From JANQRV01 sp964533785 (GTDB taxonomy: Bacteria > Bacteroidota > Bacteroidia > Chitinophagales > Saprospiraceae), in the NCBI GenBank assembly GCA_964533785.1, contig CAZHNG010000005.1, positions 1 through 52,427 on the forward strand: a stretch of 52,427 bases of DNA, given 5' to 3'. The notes under the pieces were generated by a model. It was given only the letters and a program-made list of their open reading frames with translations, made no database searches and was not told the DNA's origin. Positions 17,288 through 26,291 of the stretch are shown here, in pieces. A program made the translations under genes and the position numbers. Each line of letters begins with the position of its first letter. Within the stretch, counting starts at the first letter, position 1.

Positions 17288-17947
17288 ATGAGCTTGTTTT
17301 TTGAGGGTATCAAAATTGGCTTAGTCCTTTGCTTTATGCTGGGGCCAATATTTTTTACGTTGATCCAGGCCAGCGTAGAGGAGGGATTTCGTGCTGGGGC
17401 TATAGTAGGTTCTGGTATATGGATGAGTGATATTCTCTACGTTACGGCTATATATTGGGGTATTTCCAAACTACAGGTATTAGCAGAATCAGAAAACTTT
17501 ACAATCGTTGTTGGTATCATCGGTGGTATCATCTTGCTCATATTCGGATTAGGTTCACTTTTTGCCAAACCCAAGTTGAGACGATTCGGAAGGAAGGCTA
17601 AGCGAACATCTTCTATCTTTAGCTTATACCTGAAAGGTTTGTTAGTTAACGCAATCAATCCATTTACGGTTATTTTCTGGGCAGGTATTACCGCTACTTT
17701 TTCCATTCGAGAAGATCTTGCCACCCATACCCAGAGTGCTATGCTTTTCTTTGGAGGAATTATCACTACCATCGTTATTACTGACCTGCTCAAAATTGCG
17801 CTGGCCAAAACCATCCGTCATTGGATGCGCCCCCGTCATCTGCTTTGGTTCCGCCGTATTACCGGAATCATTCTTATTATTTTTGGTATTGCAACTTTCA
17901 TTTGGGCTGTTTCAAAGGGGAGTTTAAACCCCTTACCTTCTCATTGA
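17288..17947 (+). CDS. LysE-family amino acid exporter
   Basis: 219 residues and about six membrane helices. The N-terminus IKIGLVLCFMLGPIFFTLIQASVEEGFRAGA is the LysE/RhtB signature region in Bacteroidota form. KGLLVNAINPFTVIFWAG near the middle is the second conserved block. It would export an amino acid or a related small molecule across the inner membrane. The last 50 bp overlap the 3' end of the convergent alkB gene. Confidence 0.88.
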   Translation: MSLFFEGIKIGLVLCFMLGPIFFTLIQASVEEGFRAGAIVGSGIWMSDILYVTAIYWGISKLQVLAESENFTIVVGIIGGIILLIFGLGSLFAKPKLRRFGRKAKRTSSIFSLYLKGLLVNAINPFTVIFWAGITATFSIREDLATHTQSAMLFFGGIITTIVITDLLKIALAKTIRHWMRPRHLLWFRRITGIILIIFGIATFIWAVSKGSLNPLPSH

Positions 17948-18956
17948 TCAAAGCGAACCAAAGCGGAGGGATCAGAGACATCAGAATAGAGCCTGGATAC
18001 CCTAAGGGTAACTGGGGACTATCCTCCAGGTGCCTTAACACCTGGTATTTTCTTGTGGATTTATAATGATGATCGGAATGACGGGTTAGTTCATATAAAA
18101 ATATCCGGCCTAATTCATGGTCAGAATTCCAGGAATGTTTGGGTTCTACTTTTTCGTAGTATCCCGAGGGTAGTTTTTTTCTCCTTAACCCATAGTGTTC
18201 GATGTAGTTGACACTTTCCAATAATAAAAAGCCAAAGACCGCTACGATGACCGCAAAGATCATCGCTTGCCAACTGAAAACCAAGCCTATTAAAATCAGG
18301 TAAGCAACTTGTACCAACTGGAACACCAGCATTTCATTTTGAAAACTCAACACCTGCAGTCCCTGCTTTTCTAACCTGCCGTTTTCCAATTTCCACGCAT
18401 TCAGATAACTGCCTATTACCGAACGAATCCAAAAAGCATAAAGGCTTTCTCCGTATTTAGCAGAAGCGGGATCTTCATCCGTGCCCACATTTTTATGATG
18501 GCCACGGTTATGCTCGATGATAAAATGCATATACATGGCTGGTAGCAAAAGCATTTTGGCCATAACCCGGTGGTATTTCTCTTTGCGGTGGCCTAATTCG
18601 TGTGCTACGTTAATGCCCATACTACCAATAATGAGCCCGACACTGCTGGTAAGGCCCAAGATTTCGTTAATGGTCAGTTCTACTCGGGTTATTACAATAA
18701 AATAATAGATTAAAATACCATATACTAGCGGCAGATTTATATACAAAAGCAGGTCAAAAAACTTTTTTCCGGAGCGGCGTTGTTCTTCTGGTTCTGAATA
18801 ATTTTTATCCGTTCCCGGAAATACTAATTCCAATACAGGGATAATAACAAACCCCAGATAAATACTGCTCCACGAAAAATAACCGCGTAAATACAAGGCC
18901 ATATACGCAGAGAGAGGTAACAAGTAAGCGATCAGATATTTAACGTCTTTCCACAT
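17898..18956 (-). CDS. alkB: Alkane 1-monooxygenase (AlkB family)
   Basis: 352 residues. A membrane-bound di-iron hydroxylase with the full histidine set: HELGH (H119, H123), EHNRGHHKNVG (H149, H153, H154), NYIEHYGL (250-257) and LTRHSDHH (H293, H296, H297). Several helices at the N-terminus anchor it in the inner membrane. It oxidises the terminal carbon of alkanes or alkyl chains and needs electrons from a ferredoxin or rubredoxin. No rubredoxin is fused or adjacent; the divergent PaaE-like reductase at 19135 is the likely donor. Confidence 0.92.
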   Translation of the reverse strand: MWKDVKYLIAYLLPLSAYMALYLRGYFSWSSIYLGFVIIPVLELVFPGTDKNYSEPEEQRRSGKKFFDLLLYINLPLVYGILIYYFIVITRVELTINEILGLTSSVGLIIGSMGINVAHELGHRKEKYHRVMAKMLLLPAMYMHFIIEHNRGHHKNVGTDEDPASAKYGESLYAFWIRSVIGSYLNAWKLENGRLEKQGLQVLSFQNEMLVFQLVQVAYLILIGLVFSWQAMIFAVIVAVFGFLLLESVNYIEHYGLRRKKLPSGYYEKVEPKHSWNSDHELGRIFLYELTRHSDHHYKSTRKYQVLRHLEDSPQLPLGYPGSILMSLIPPLWFALINEKVRGLNSPLKQPK

Positions 18957-19134
18957 TTTGTTCTACTTTTGACAACCGATTTTGGAATGATTTGTTGAAT
19001 TTTCGTTTTTACGTATCAACTGTTTAAGTTGAGTTAGCGATTAAAGGTTAGGTGGCCAAATTTTGTTTGGCGTTCAATTACCTTAATCTAGTAAAAATAT
19101 AATAGATTCTATTTTTTGCAAAAAATACTTTACC
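18957..19134. promoter_or_regulatory. Divergent promoter region of alkB and the reductase
   Basis: The 178-bp gap between two divergent genes must carry both promoters. Short inverted repeats are present: TCAACTGTTTAAGTTGA, GCCAAATTTTGTTTGGC and ATAGATTCTAT. Any could bind a regulator, but none matches an operator I know. Confidence 0.4.
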
Positions 19135-20232
19135 ATGGCGAGTAGTTTTTATCCTTTGACCGTCAAAGAAGTTAAAAAGGAAACGCAGGATACCGTATCG
19201 ATCTTTTTCGAAGTACCCGACGAATTAAAGGATACTTTCCAATACACCCAGGGTCAATATATTACGGTAAAGGTACCTGTCAACGGAAATGAAGAACGCC
19301 GGGCCTATTCGATGTGCAGCAGTCCTTTAGAAAGAGAAATTGCCGTTGCAGTCAAAGAGGTACCAGGTGGAAAAGTTTCCAGTTATTTAAACACCAAGAT
19401 TAAAGCAGGGGATCAACTGGAAATTATGCCTCCGGAAGGCCGGTTTTTCACCCAACTGGATCCTGATAACCGCAAAACCTACTATTTTTTCGGTGCCGGC
19501 AGTGGGATAACGCCTCTTTATTCGATCGTCAAAACCATCCTGGAGACCGAACCACAAAGTTCCGTATTTTTGCTTTACGGCAATCGCAATGAAGACTCCA
19601 TCATTTTCAAAGAAGGACTTGAACAACTGGCTAAAAGATACGCAGGTCAATTCCATTTGGAATATATATTGAGCAAACCTCACCGGGAAAAAGCCAAAGG
19701 GATTTCCGGCATTTTTAAAAAAGGAAAGATTATCTGGGAAGGTAAAGTGGGGCGTATCAATAACCTGGTCGTTGACCAATACCTTAAGGACAATCCTCCT
19801 CCCTATCCAAATGCTGAATATTTCATCTGCGGCCCCGGCGATATGATAGATCTGGTGAAAGTAGAATTGGTACGAAAGGGTATTGATGAGGAAAAAATTC
19901 ATACTGAGCGATTTGTCAATGCAAACGAGGTTAAGCAAACGGTAAAAGGGGCTAGCGGAGCCAAAGCCATCGTCACTCTCGATGGACGCCGGATTGAAGT
20001 CACGGTGCCAAGCAACAAAACCATCCTTGACGTATTGATCGACGCTAAGTACGATCCGCCTTATTCCTGCACATCCGGAGCTTGTTCAACTTGCATGGCC
20101 AAGGTACTCAAAGGAGATATCAAAATGGATGCTTGTTTTGCACTCGATGATGAAGAAATAGAAGAAGGGTATATCCTTACCTGCCAGGCACATCCGGTTA
20201 CAGAGGAAGTTGAAATCACTTATGATGTGTAA
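19135..20232 (+). CDS. PaaE-like ferredoxin reductase (FAD/NAD plus 2Fe-2S)
   Basis: 365 residues in three parts. An FAD-binding barrel holds RAYSMCSSP (about 56-64), an NAD(P) domain holds GAGSGITPLYSI and CGPGDMI, and a C-terminal plant-type 2Fe-2S domain has CTSGACSTC plus a last Cys in ILTCQAHP (Cx4Cx2C...C). This is the layout of phenylacetyl-CoA epoxidase reductase PaaE and of oxygenase reductases. No other paa genes are near. Divergence from alkB across 178 bp suggests it feeds electrons to the alkane hydroxylase, which is inference. Confidence 0.88.
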   Translation: MASSFYPLTVKEVKKETQDTVSIFFEVPDELKDTFQYTQGQYITVKVPVNGNEERRAYSMCSSPLEREIAVAVKEVPGGKVSSYLNTKIKAGDQLEIMPPEGRFFTQLDPDNRKTYYFFGAGSGITPLYSIVKTILETEPQSSVFLLYGNRNEDSIIFKEGLEQLAKRYAGQFHLEYILSKPHREKAKGISGIFKKGKIIWEGKVGRINNLVVDQYLKDNPPPYPNAEYFICGPGDMIDLVKVELVRKGIDEEKIHTERFVNANEVKQTVKGASGAKAIVTLDGRRIEVTVPSNKTILDVLIDAKYDPPYSCTSGACSTCMAKVLKGDIKMDACFALDDEEIEEGYILTCQAHPVTEEVEITYDV

Positions 20233-20357
20233 TAGGGAGAAAGGGACAAAAGAAATAATATCCGTCATCCAACTTTTATTTCTGCGAACTTGTTCCCTGA
20301 TCAAGTGACTTTGAGGAAAGTTATCGTCCTAAAAGGGAAACCCAACAGTACGACATC

Positions 20358-21323
20358 ATGAAAGTGTTTTTAACAATCTTATTCATAGCTTGGCTTCTGA
20401 CCTTTAGTTTGTTCGGCCAAAAAGCAACTGATACCCTCACCACCCAAAACCATCGGGAAGGGAATAAAGAAAAGATCAATCTCCGCAAAAAATACCGGAA
20501 ATATTACGAAGCCCAGAAAATGCCAGACGCTCCGAAAGAAGACTATTTATGGACGGGAGAGCCTGTTAATGCTGATGATCTGGGCCTTGAAACAAAAGAA
20601 GAAGATCAGTATGCGCTTTCACCAGAAGCTTTTCGTGCGCTACAATTAACCCATAAAGGCGTGCCTGCTGATAAAATTAAAGATAGTGTTCTTTATTTGT
20701 CTGCTTATGAGGATGAATTGCGTGCCAATATTCAGCAAACTTTCGAGCACACCGAACTAGAAAATAAAGTAGCAAAATCCTATAACAGTGAAAGTTGGCA
20801 GCGAGAATTAGAGGAAGACTTGCCCGGCTTAGAGGATGAAAGCAATGATGCTATCCTTTCCGAAACAATCATACGTGAGAAAGGATTAAGCCTGTATTCT
20901 TTTTCAGAGATGAAAGCAACTGAAGCAACGATCCTTACTCCCGCTTTTGAAGATCTAACATCTTTGGATTTTAAGGATCATACAGCTATCCGGTTGACCC
21001 AGGTCGGTTTTCAGCCTAATACGGCCACCCTGAAAACCAAATCAAAATCTGAGTTGGATCGCTTGGCTCAACTACTTAAGCAATACCGGAATATTCAATT
21101 TGAGATCGCTGCTCACACTAATGCTTGGGGCGAAGACCAATTTGCTGAGGCCCTGTCTCAACAAAGAGCAGAGGTGGTCGGGAATTATCTTGTGAAGAAG
21201 GGAATAAACACATCCAGGATCATTACAAAGGGTTATGGTAAAAGCCAACCGATAGCCTCTAATGACATCTTAGCCGGTCGGCGACTGAATCAGCGGGTGG
21301 AAATTGTCCTTCGAAAGGAATAG
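20358..21323 (+). CDS. OmpA-family protein
   Basis: 321 residues with an N-terminal signal peptide (residues 1-20, ending SLFG). The central part is acidic and lacks a barrel. The C-terminal OmpA domain starts near residue 215, and its peptidoglycan-contact region reads FEIAAHTNAWGEDQFAEALSQQRA in outline, then GYGKSQPIASN and a final NQRVEIVLRKE. It likely ties an envelope component to peptidoglycan in the periplasm. It lies 125 bp after the reductase gene. Confidence 0.88.
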   Translation: MKVFLTILFIAWLLTFSLFGQKATDTLTTQNHREGNKEKINLRKKYRKYYEAQKMPDAPKEDYLWTGEPVNADDLGLETKEEDQYALSPEAFRALQLTHKGVPADKIKDSVLYLSAYEDELRANIQQTFEHTELENKVAKSYNSESWQRELEEDLPGLEDESNDAILSETIIREKGLSLYSFSEMKATEATILTPAFEDLTSLDFKDHTAIRLTQVGFQPNTATLKTKSKSELDRLAQLLKQYRNIQFEIAAHTNAWGEDQFAEALSQQRAEVVGNYLVKKGINTSRIITKGYGKSQPIASNDILAGRRLNQRVEIVLRKE

Positions 21324-21384
21324 ACCGCGAATGATTAAAAAAAATTCTAATCTTACTAAGGGTATTTGTTTTTTCTAGGGTAAT

Positions 21385-21425
21385 AATGGTGAAAGGCATG
21401 ATCAATGCCATTTTTCAGAACCATT
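21385..21425 (+). promoter_or_regulatory. Hairpin in the leader of the lipoprotein gene
   Basis: Three stacked arm pairs, AATGGT/ACCATT, TGAAA/TTTCA and GGCAT/ATGCC, close around the loop GATCA, 13 bases before the ATG at 21439. There is no T-run, so it is not a standard terminator. Confidence 0.45.
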
Positions 21426-21438
21426 AAAATCAAGAATC

Positions 21439-22281
21439 ATGAAAAAACTATTCGTTTTATTATCCCTGGGACTAGCTGTGGCCTTTATCCAATCTTGCCA
21501 AAAGGAAGAAATCGACACACCACAAGATAACGTAGCTCCGCAACTACCCCCAGCAGAGTCGTTCATCATGCCTTTTACAGGTTTTGAAGATGCTGATACT
21601 TCCGGGATCATAAGTGAAACAGAAGGAGAAATTAAAATGAGAAATTCACCCGCGACTTTCCGGAATTGGTTTTACGCTGCCTCAAATCTTGTCGTTTGGA
21701 ACGTGCTCGTTGTAGTTGGCTCTGCGGTGCCCGTGGCAGCATTTGGTGAAGCCTTTAATCATAGCCCGGAACATATTGGCGGTGGAGTTTATGAATGGAG
21801 TTATGATTATCCAGTCGGAAATGATATCTACACGGCAAGACTACAAGGGCAATTTGTTGGCGACGGTGATGTGGAATGGGTAATGAGAATTTCAAGGGGA
21901 GGCGGCTTTTCAGATGTGATTTGGTATTCTGGTATCGTAGCTAACGACAGGAGCAGTGCTACCTGGACCTTGAATCACAAGCCAGAAAACCCGGAAACTT
22001 TCATCCGCATTGACTATCAAAAAGATCTTTCAACGGACGATTTTTCAATTCGCTACACGAATATCATTCCAAATAATGCGGATAATGGCCATTACATAGA
22101 GTATCGTACGGAAGAAAATGCACCTTTCAATCGTGCTTATGATGTTTTCCGCGGCAATGACGATTTTCTGGAAATTCAATGGAATGAACCTTCATCAGAA
22201 GGTCGTGTTAAAAGCCCTGCCTTTTTTGAAGATAATGATTGGCATTGCTGGGATGCTGATAAAATGGACGTGGATTGTTAA
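21439..22281 (+). CDS. Hypothetical lipoprotein
   Basis: 280 residues with a clear lipoprotein signal (MKKLFVLLSLGLAVAFIQSC, lipid Cys at 20). The mature part is acidic and strand-rich, with no domain I recognise. It ends in DWHCWDADKMDVDC, holding two cysteines that might form a disulfide. The preceding leader carries a hairpin. Exposure at the cell surface or in the periplasm is likely; function unknown. Confidence 0.7.
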   Translation: MKKLFVLLSLGLAVAFIQSCQKEEIDTPQDNVAPQLPPAESFIMPFTGFEDADTSGIISETEGEIKMRNSPATFRNWFYAASNLVVWNVLVVVGSAVPVAAFGEAFNHSPEHIGGGVYEWSYDYPVGNDIYTARLQGQFVGDGDVEWVMRISRGGGFSDVIWYSGIVANDRSSATWTLNHKPENPETFIRIDYQKDLSTDDFSIRYTNIIPNNADNGHYIEYRTEENAPFNRAYDVFRGNDDFLEIQWNEPSSEGRVKSPAFFEDNDWHCWDADKMDVDC

Positions 22282-22345
22282 ATCCAAGCACCTTTTAAGT
22301 AACATCTGGTTGAGCCGGATGGATGTGCATTTTTTTTAATACCAT

Positions 22346-22396
22346 GGTCAGATTTTGTACAATCAGCTTTAAAGGTTGATTATACAAAGTCTGACC
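22346..22396. terminator. Long hairpin between convergent genes
   Basis: Arms GGTCAGATTTTGTACAATCA (22346-22365) and TGATTATACAAAGTCTGACC (22377-22396) pair over 20 positions, with G-U wobble at two. It lies between two convergent genes and may act as a bidirectional terminator, though neither side has a strong T-run. Confidence 0.5.
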
Positions 22397-22433
22397 TGTC
22401 CTGTTTGTTGTCGATAGCGTTGCTTTCTCTTTA

Positions 22434-23186
22434 TCATTGTTTTTCCGCATACCATTCTCTGATCCTTACTTCCACCTCTTCCGTTCCCTCATTCACAATG
22501 GCCTTGAATTTTTCTACGTCACTTAATTTGCCACCGCCTCCTCTGAAATGGTAAGGATACATCAGTTTAGGTTTAAAATCCAAAACTGCAGAAGCTGCCT
22601 GGTTGATATCCATCGTGTAAGGTAAGTTCATACAAACGAAAGCGACATCGATAGCTTGTAATTGCCGCATTTCGGGAATGTCTTCGGTATCACCGGATAC
22701 ATAGGTGCGTTTTTTTCCCAAGGTAATGACATACCCATTGCCTTTTCCTTTTGGGTGTCTGGAATCAGGAGTTTCCGGCAGGTTATACATGGGTACTGCT
22801 TCTACCAGTATAGATTTTCGTTTTTTGCCCTCCCCATTCTTTAGCACCCAGATCTTTTTAAAGGTAATTCCATCCAGTTCGTCTACGACGGACTGTGGTG
22901 CAAAAAGCTCTGTTTCGCTCAGATCCAGTTCTTCTAGTGTCTGTTTGTTGAGATGGTCTCCGTGCACATGGGTGATCAAAACAAAGTTGGCATTAGGAAA
23001 AGTGGAAAAACGGTCGGCACCGCCAAATGGATCTATGTATAAGGTTCTGTTTTTCCATTGTAAAACTAAAGAGCCGTGAAAAATCGGTGTAATCGTTATA
23101 TCTCCCTTTTTAGCGGGAATTTTATCTGGCTGCCCAGAAAGGGAAATTGCGGACAGCAAAGCCAGCAGGAGCAAAAAGTTTTTCAT
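22434..23186 (-). CDS. Secreted MBL-fold metal-dependent hydrolase
   Basis: 250 residues from the ATG at 23186, which gives a proper signal peptide (MKNFLLLLALLSAISLSG). The metallo-beta-lactamase fold carries HVHGDH, a later GDTED motif and a final His in YPYHF. The overall pattern is that of UPF0173-like hydrolases (L-ascorbate lactonase type). Substrate unknown; export to the periplasm is implied by the leader. Confidence 0.83.
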   Translation of the reverse strand: MKNFLLLLALLSAISLSGQPDKIPAKKGDITITPIFHGSLVLQWKNRTLYIDPFGGADRFSTFPNANFVLITHVHGDHLNKQTLEELDLSETELFAPQSVVDELDGITFKKIWVLKNGEGKKRKSILVEAVPMYNLPETPDSRHPKGKGNGYVITLGKKRTYVSGDTEDIPEMRQLQAIDVAFVCMNLPYTMDINQAASAVLDFKPKLMYPYHFRGGGGKLSDVEKFKAIVNEGTEEVEVRIREWYAEKQ

Positions 23187-23340
23187 GCATTGGAGGTTTC
23201 TTGATGAACAATAGATTGAAACTTGACTCCCCATTTTTAGTGAAAAACGAAAATTTCGTTCTTTGCTTTGATCATAAAAAAGGACTAAAAACCGAGGATA
23301 AATGAAAGATACGTAAAATTTAGGATGCCCCCTATATATT

Positions 23341-23937
23341 TTAGCTTACCAGAGCCTGCATTAAGTCTCTGAAGTCGTGGGCATCTTTAAACATATTATC
23401 CTGGTAAATCGTAGCCCGTAATTTTAGGTGATGTGGTTTTTCGTTTCTGAGTGTCAGCTCTATTGATATATTACCATAACGTTGCATCAATTTTTCGTTG
23501 TCCAGGGATCCTGGCCTGGGTTTCATGTAGTGGCGTTCTACCGTTTCTACAATTTGACCTTTGGTGTATGTACGCCGGTCAGAAACCTGGATACGATATT
23601 CCAGTAATTTGACCTGTTCTTTTAAGAAATCAAAAAAATGGGTGACGTCCCTAAGGCTGTACTGAGTTTTGTGAAAATGAATCACAAACCCTTTGGAGGA
23701 AGGGGTATTCAAAAAGTCCATTGCTTCGTCAATGTCTGCCGGTAATACAGCATAAATAGCATACTGATCAGCTAACCAAGCCTGGAGTCGACGTCGTACC
23801 AGCGTTTTAATCCATTTTTCGTAATCCTCTTTTTCAGTTTTACTACGTTCAATCACTTCGTGGATCAAAGGATTACTGGGTGAGCTTTGCTCTTCCTTCT
23901 TGAATAGATTCTTGAAATAATCCCAAAGGTCTGCCAT
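23341..23937 (-). CDS. Hypothetical cytoplasmic protein
   Basis: 198 residues starting MADLWDYFKNLFKKEE at the ATG at 23937; the longer upstream frame reads through low-quality sequence. It has no signal peptide and no family I recognise. It contains a basic segment KTLVRRRLQAWLADQY and a C-terminal strand region. It follows the DUF4349 gene by 169 bp on the same strand. Confidence 0.65.
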   Translation of the reverse strand: MADLWDYFKNLFKKEEQSSPSNPLIHEVIERSKTEKEDYEKWIKTLVRRRLQAWLADQYAIYAVLPADIDEAMDFLNTPSSKGFVIHFHKTQYSLRDVTHFFDFLKEQVKLLEYRIQVSDRRTYTKGQIVETVERHYMKPRPGSLDNEKLMQRYGNISIELTLRNEKPHHLKLRATIYQDNMFKDAHDFRDLMQALVS

Positions 23938-24106
23938 GAAATGAATAGTTTGTTGCTGTATGAACAGTACAACACAGAAGGTAGAAAAAAGATCGTAAAT
24001 TTTTGGTGGTGATGGAATTGGCCAGACTCCCTCTTGTGGCCATCCGATGTTAAAGCCTGCCCTTGGCCTCAAGTCAAGTGCAACTGAAGTACGATTTATT
24101 TTAATG

Positions 24107-24991
24107 TTAATCTACATTACGCCTACGTCGTCTGAAAATGCGTTTGCGTTGCCAGACTAAGATGGCCAGAATAATTAGTAATGGCCAGATGCTGATCAGC
24201 CCAAGGAATAAAGTCTGTACCAATTCCCAACCATTTTGTAAGGAAGTGAGCATGCGATCAAAGAAGGATTTGCGATAGGTAGATGGTTCTGGTTGGTATT
24301 CCACCCGTTGGTATACATTTAGATTGATGGTACTTAGAGCCGTTTGGTCTTTAAGGTAGTTCAAGCGGCCTTCACGGGCTTCTATTTCTTCTTGTACGAC
24401 TCGAATAGCTTCTTCTGCCTTAAGTATTTCCTCAACGGTCTTAGCCTTTGTTCTTAATATTTCCACATACCGGTCACGCACTGCTTTTTTGGTTTTGAGG
24501 CGTGTTTCTATATCGACGAATTCTTCGGTAACGTCTTGGGCATTGACACTTCGTTGTTTGACGTAGATGGCCTCTGCTGCTAAAGCATCCATTAGGGGTT
24601 CGAATTGGTCAAAGGGCACGCGTATGATGAAGTTATGCTGAATTTCATAACTGGTATTGGTCAGGTTTTGGGAGCTGATGTAGCCATTGTATTGCTCAAC
24701 CAGGGTTTTTACGGTTTCCGTATTTTCCTCAACATTTTCTACCTGCATTCGCAGTTGGCCGGTTTTAATAATTCGGCGTTGTTTAGACGGAGTTTGTGTT
24801 GGGTCGTCGGAGTTACCGCCTCCCTTGCTTTGGTAGGAGTCTTCTTCACTGTAGCTATATTCGTCATTGGTATATTCGCTGTAGCCGATCGAGTAATTCC
24901 TATCCTTGGCTGTATTTTCACCTGCTTCGGTATTGCTTTGGCAATTCGAAATACAGGTGATCGCGATCAAAATAAATAAGAGTTTTCTCAT
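24107..24991 (-). CDS. DUF4349 lipoprotein
   Basis: 294 residues. The lipoprotein signal ends ITCISNC (Cys 17), then comes a low-complexity acidic linker with many Tyr and Ser. The DUF4349 domain follows with RIIKTGQLRMQVENVEE, FIIRVPFDQF and a coiled coil near residues 160-210. One membrane helix (about 262-283, LFLGLISIWPLLIILAIL) precedes a highly basic tail RKRIFRRRRRN. It is an envelope protein of unknown function; homologues have the same layout. Confidence 0.85.
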   Translation of the reverse strand: MRKLLFILIAITCISNCQSNTEAGENTAKDRNYSIGYSEYTNDEYSYSEEDSYQSKGGGNSDDPTQTPSKQRRIIKTGQLRMQVENVEENTETVKTLVEQYNGYISSQNLTNTSYEIQHNFIIRVPFDQFEPLMDALAAEAIYVKQRSVNAQDVTEEFVDIETRLKTKKAVRDRYVEILRTKAKTVEEILKAEEAIRVVQEEIEAREGRLNYLKDQTALSTINLNVYQRVEYQPEPSTYRKSFFDRMLTSLQNGWELVQTLFLGLISIWPLLIILAILVWQRKRIFRRRRRNVD

Positions 24992-25045
24992 GGTTTTGAT
25001 ATTATGCTAATGGTCATTTGGATAGATTTCGCTAGACGCCTTCTT

Positions 25046-25540
25046 TTAAGATTTCTTCAATATCCGTTCTTTTTTTTTCTTCTCCCGTTTGGGAAAGAAC
25101 AGATCCGTACTGCTATATAAGGTTCCGAAAGTGACATTGGCGTTATATATTTGCGTGACTGCATCAATGGCCTGTTCAATGGTCAATTCTCTTAAGGGAT
25201 GGATAAAGGTAACCCATAAGACTTCATCGGAAATGGCATATTTCACATCTAGTGCCGTATGAAAGTTTGCTTCCATACAGGCTTCCAATTCTTCAGCAGA
25301 AACATCTTGCATGGTTTTGACGGGAGAGACAATTCGCATTCTGTTGTGATATTCATCCGTAACACAAAACATGGGAATGCTATCTACCAGGAATTGCCAG
25401 TTTCCACTTTCCCCTTGGATTGTATCACTAATAGTATAAAGTATGGTGCCCAACTGCTCATTGTCCATGTTATCTTGTGCAACGGAACGATTTAAAAACA
25501 AAAAGAAAGAAAGGCCCAAGAAAAATAATGTATATTTCAT
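25046..25540 (-). CDS. Hypothetical secreted protein
   Basis: 164 residues with a signal peptide (residues 1-21, ending SVAQ). The body suggests a small alpha/beta fold with a mid-protein AEELEACMEANF helix and ends in the very basic KREKKKKERILKKS. I do not recognise the family; a type III chaperone/YbjN-like fold is a weak possibility. It is followed downstream, on the same strand, by the DUF4349 gene after 54 bp and divergent from the SnoaL-like gene. Confidence 0.6.
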   Translation of the reverse strand: MKYTLFFLGLSFFLFLNRSVAQDNMDNEQLGTILYTISDTIQGESGNWQFLVDSIPMFCVTDEYHNRMRIVSPVKTMQDVSAEELEACMEANFHTALDVKYAISDEVLWVTFIHPLRELTIEQAIDAVTQIYNANVTFGTLYSSTDLFFPKREKKKKERILKKS

Positions 25541-25584
25541 GAAAATTAAATTTATTTCAATATAAGGATTTTCAAAGATTGTTT

Positions 25585-25968
25585 ATGTCTGAACAATTCC
25601 AGATTATTAAGGCTTATCTCGCCGGATTAGAAAACGGTGATGTACTTTCTATCATTGACCTATTTCATCCGTCGGGAATGGTGCTTTCTCCTTTATACGG
25701 CAAACAGCCGGCTAATATTTTCTACCGCGATCTTTTTTCGGATACGAATGCTTCCAAGATTACCCATTTGGAGAGTTTTTGGGCGGAGAATGGGAAAAGC
25801 GCCAGTGTCAATTTTATCTACGAATGGGAAATGGCCGATGGAAAGCTAGTAGCGTTTGATTGTGTGGATGTATTCGAATTTGATGAGCATAACAAAATCA
25901 CCTTGTTGAAAATTATCTACGATACGGCCGCAACGCGTTCTGCCTGGGAAGCTTTACAAAAAATATGA
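25585..25968 (+). CDS. SnoaL-like NTF2-fold protein
   Basis: 127 residues from the ATG at 25585 (an upstream TTG would add two). The N-terminal helix FQIIKAYLAGLENGD and the strand pattern ending DVFEFDEHNKITLLKIIYD are typical of nuclear-transport-factor-2-like SnoaL domains. These include isomerases and ligand-binding proteins, so no reaction can be assigned. Length is normal for a single-domain member. Confidence 0.75.
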   Translation: MSEQFQIIKAYLAGLENGDVLSIIDLFHPSGMVLSPLYGKQPANIFYRDLFSDTNASKITHLESFWAENGKSASVNFIYEWEMADGKLVAFDCVDVFEFDEHNKITLLKIIYDTAATRSAWEALQKI

Positions 25969-26291
25969 AGACGCTGTTTGAGCACAACACAATCAATAGA
26001 CAAGTCTGATAAAAGTAGAGTTTCCAGGTAGAAAAAGGAATAACCACAAGCAAAAACCGCCCGATCCAATCCGCTTCGAACGCTTCAGAACATTAATCGC
26101 TCCCCTATTGTTCTAGACTTTTGACGCTAGACTCTAGAAGTTAGACTAAAAATTCTTAACTAATTGACAATCAACGGAAATTTTATTTATTCTAAAAAAT
26201 TGATATCCATTGAATATCAGCGTTTTGTTGTCTAAAATCTAGCGTCTAGCGTCAAAAGTCCAATATTGTTGGAAGCACTAAACAGTAATGA
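25969..26291. other. 323-bp intergenic region with repeat copy B
   Basis: Holds the inverted-repeat element at 26116-26260 and, before it, GATCCAATCCGCTTCGAACG, which partly resembles GATCCAATCTGCTAATCCGC inside copy A. No gene is seen. Confidence 0.55.
26116..26260. repeat. MITE-like inverted repeat, copy B (compact)
   Basis: A perfect 17-bp terminal inverted repeat: GACTTTTGACGCTAGAC (26116-26132) and GTCTAGCGTCAAAAGTC (26244-26260). The arms continue inward imperfectly (CTAGAAGTTAGAC with GTCTAAAATCTAG). The 145-bp body has no ORF and shares TTAACTAATTGACAATCAAC-type sequence with copy A. Confidence 0.75.
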
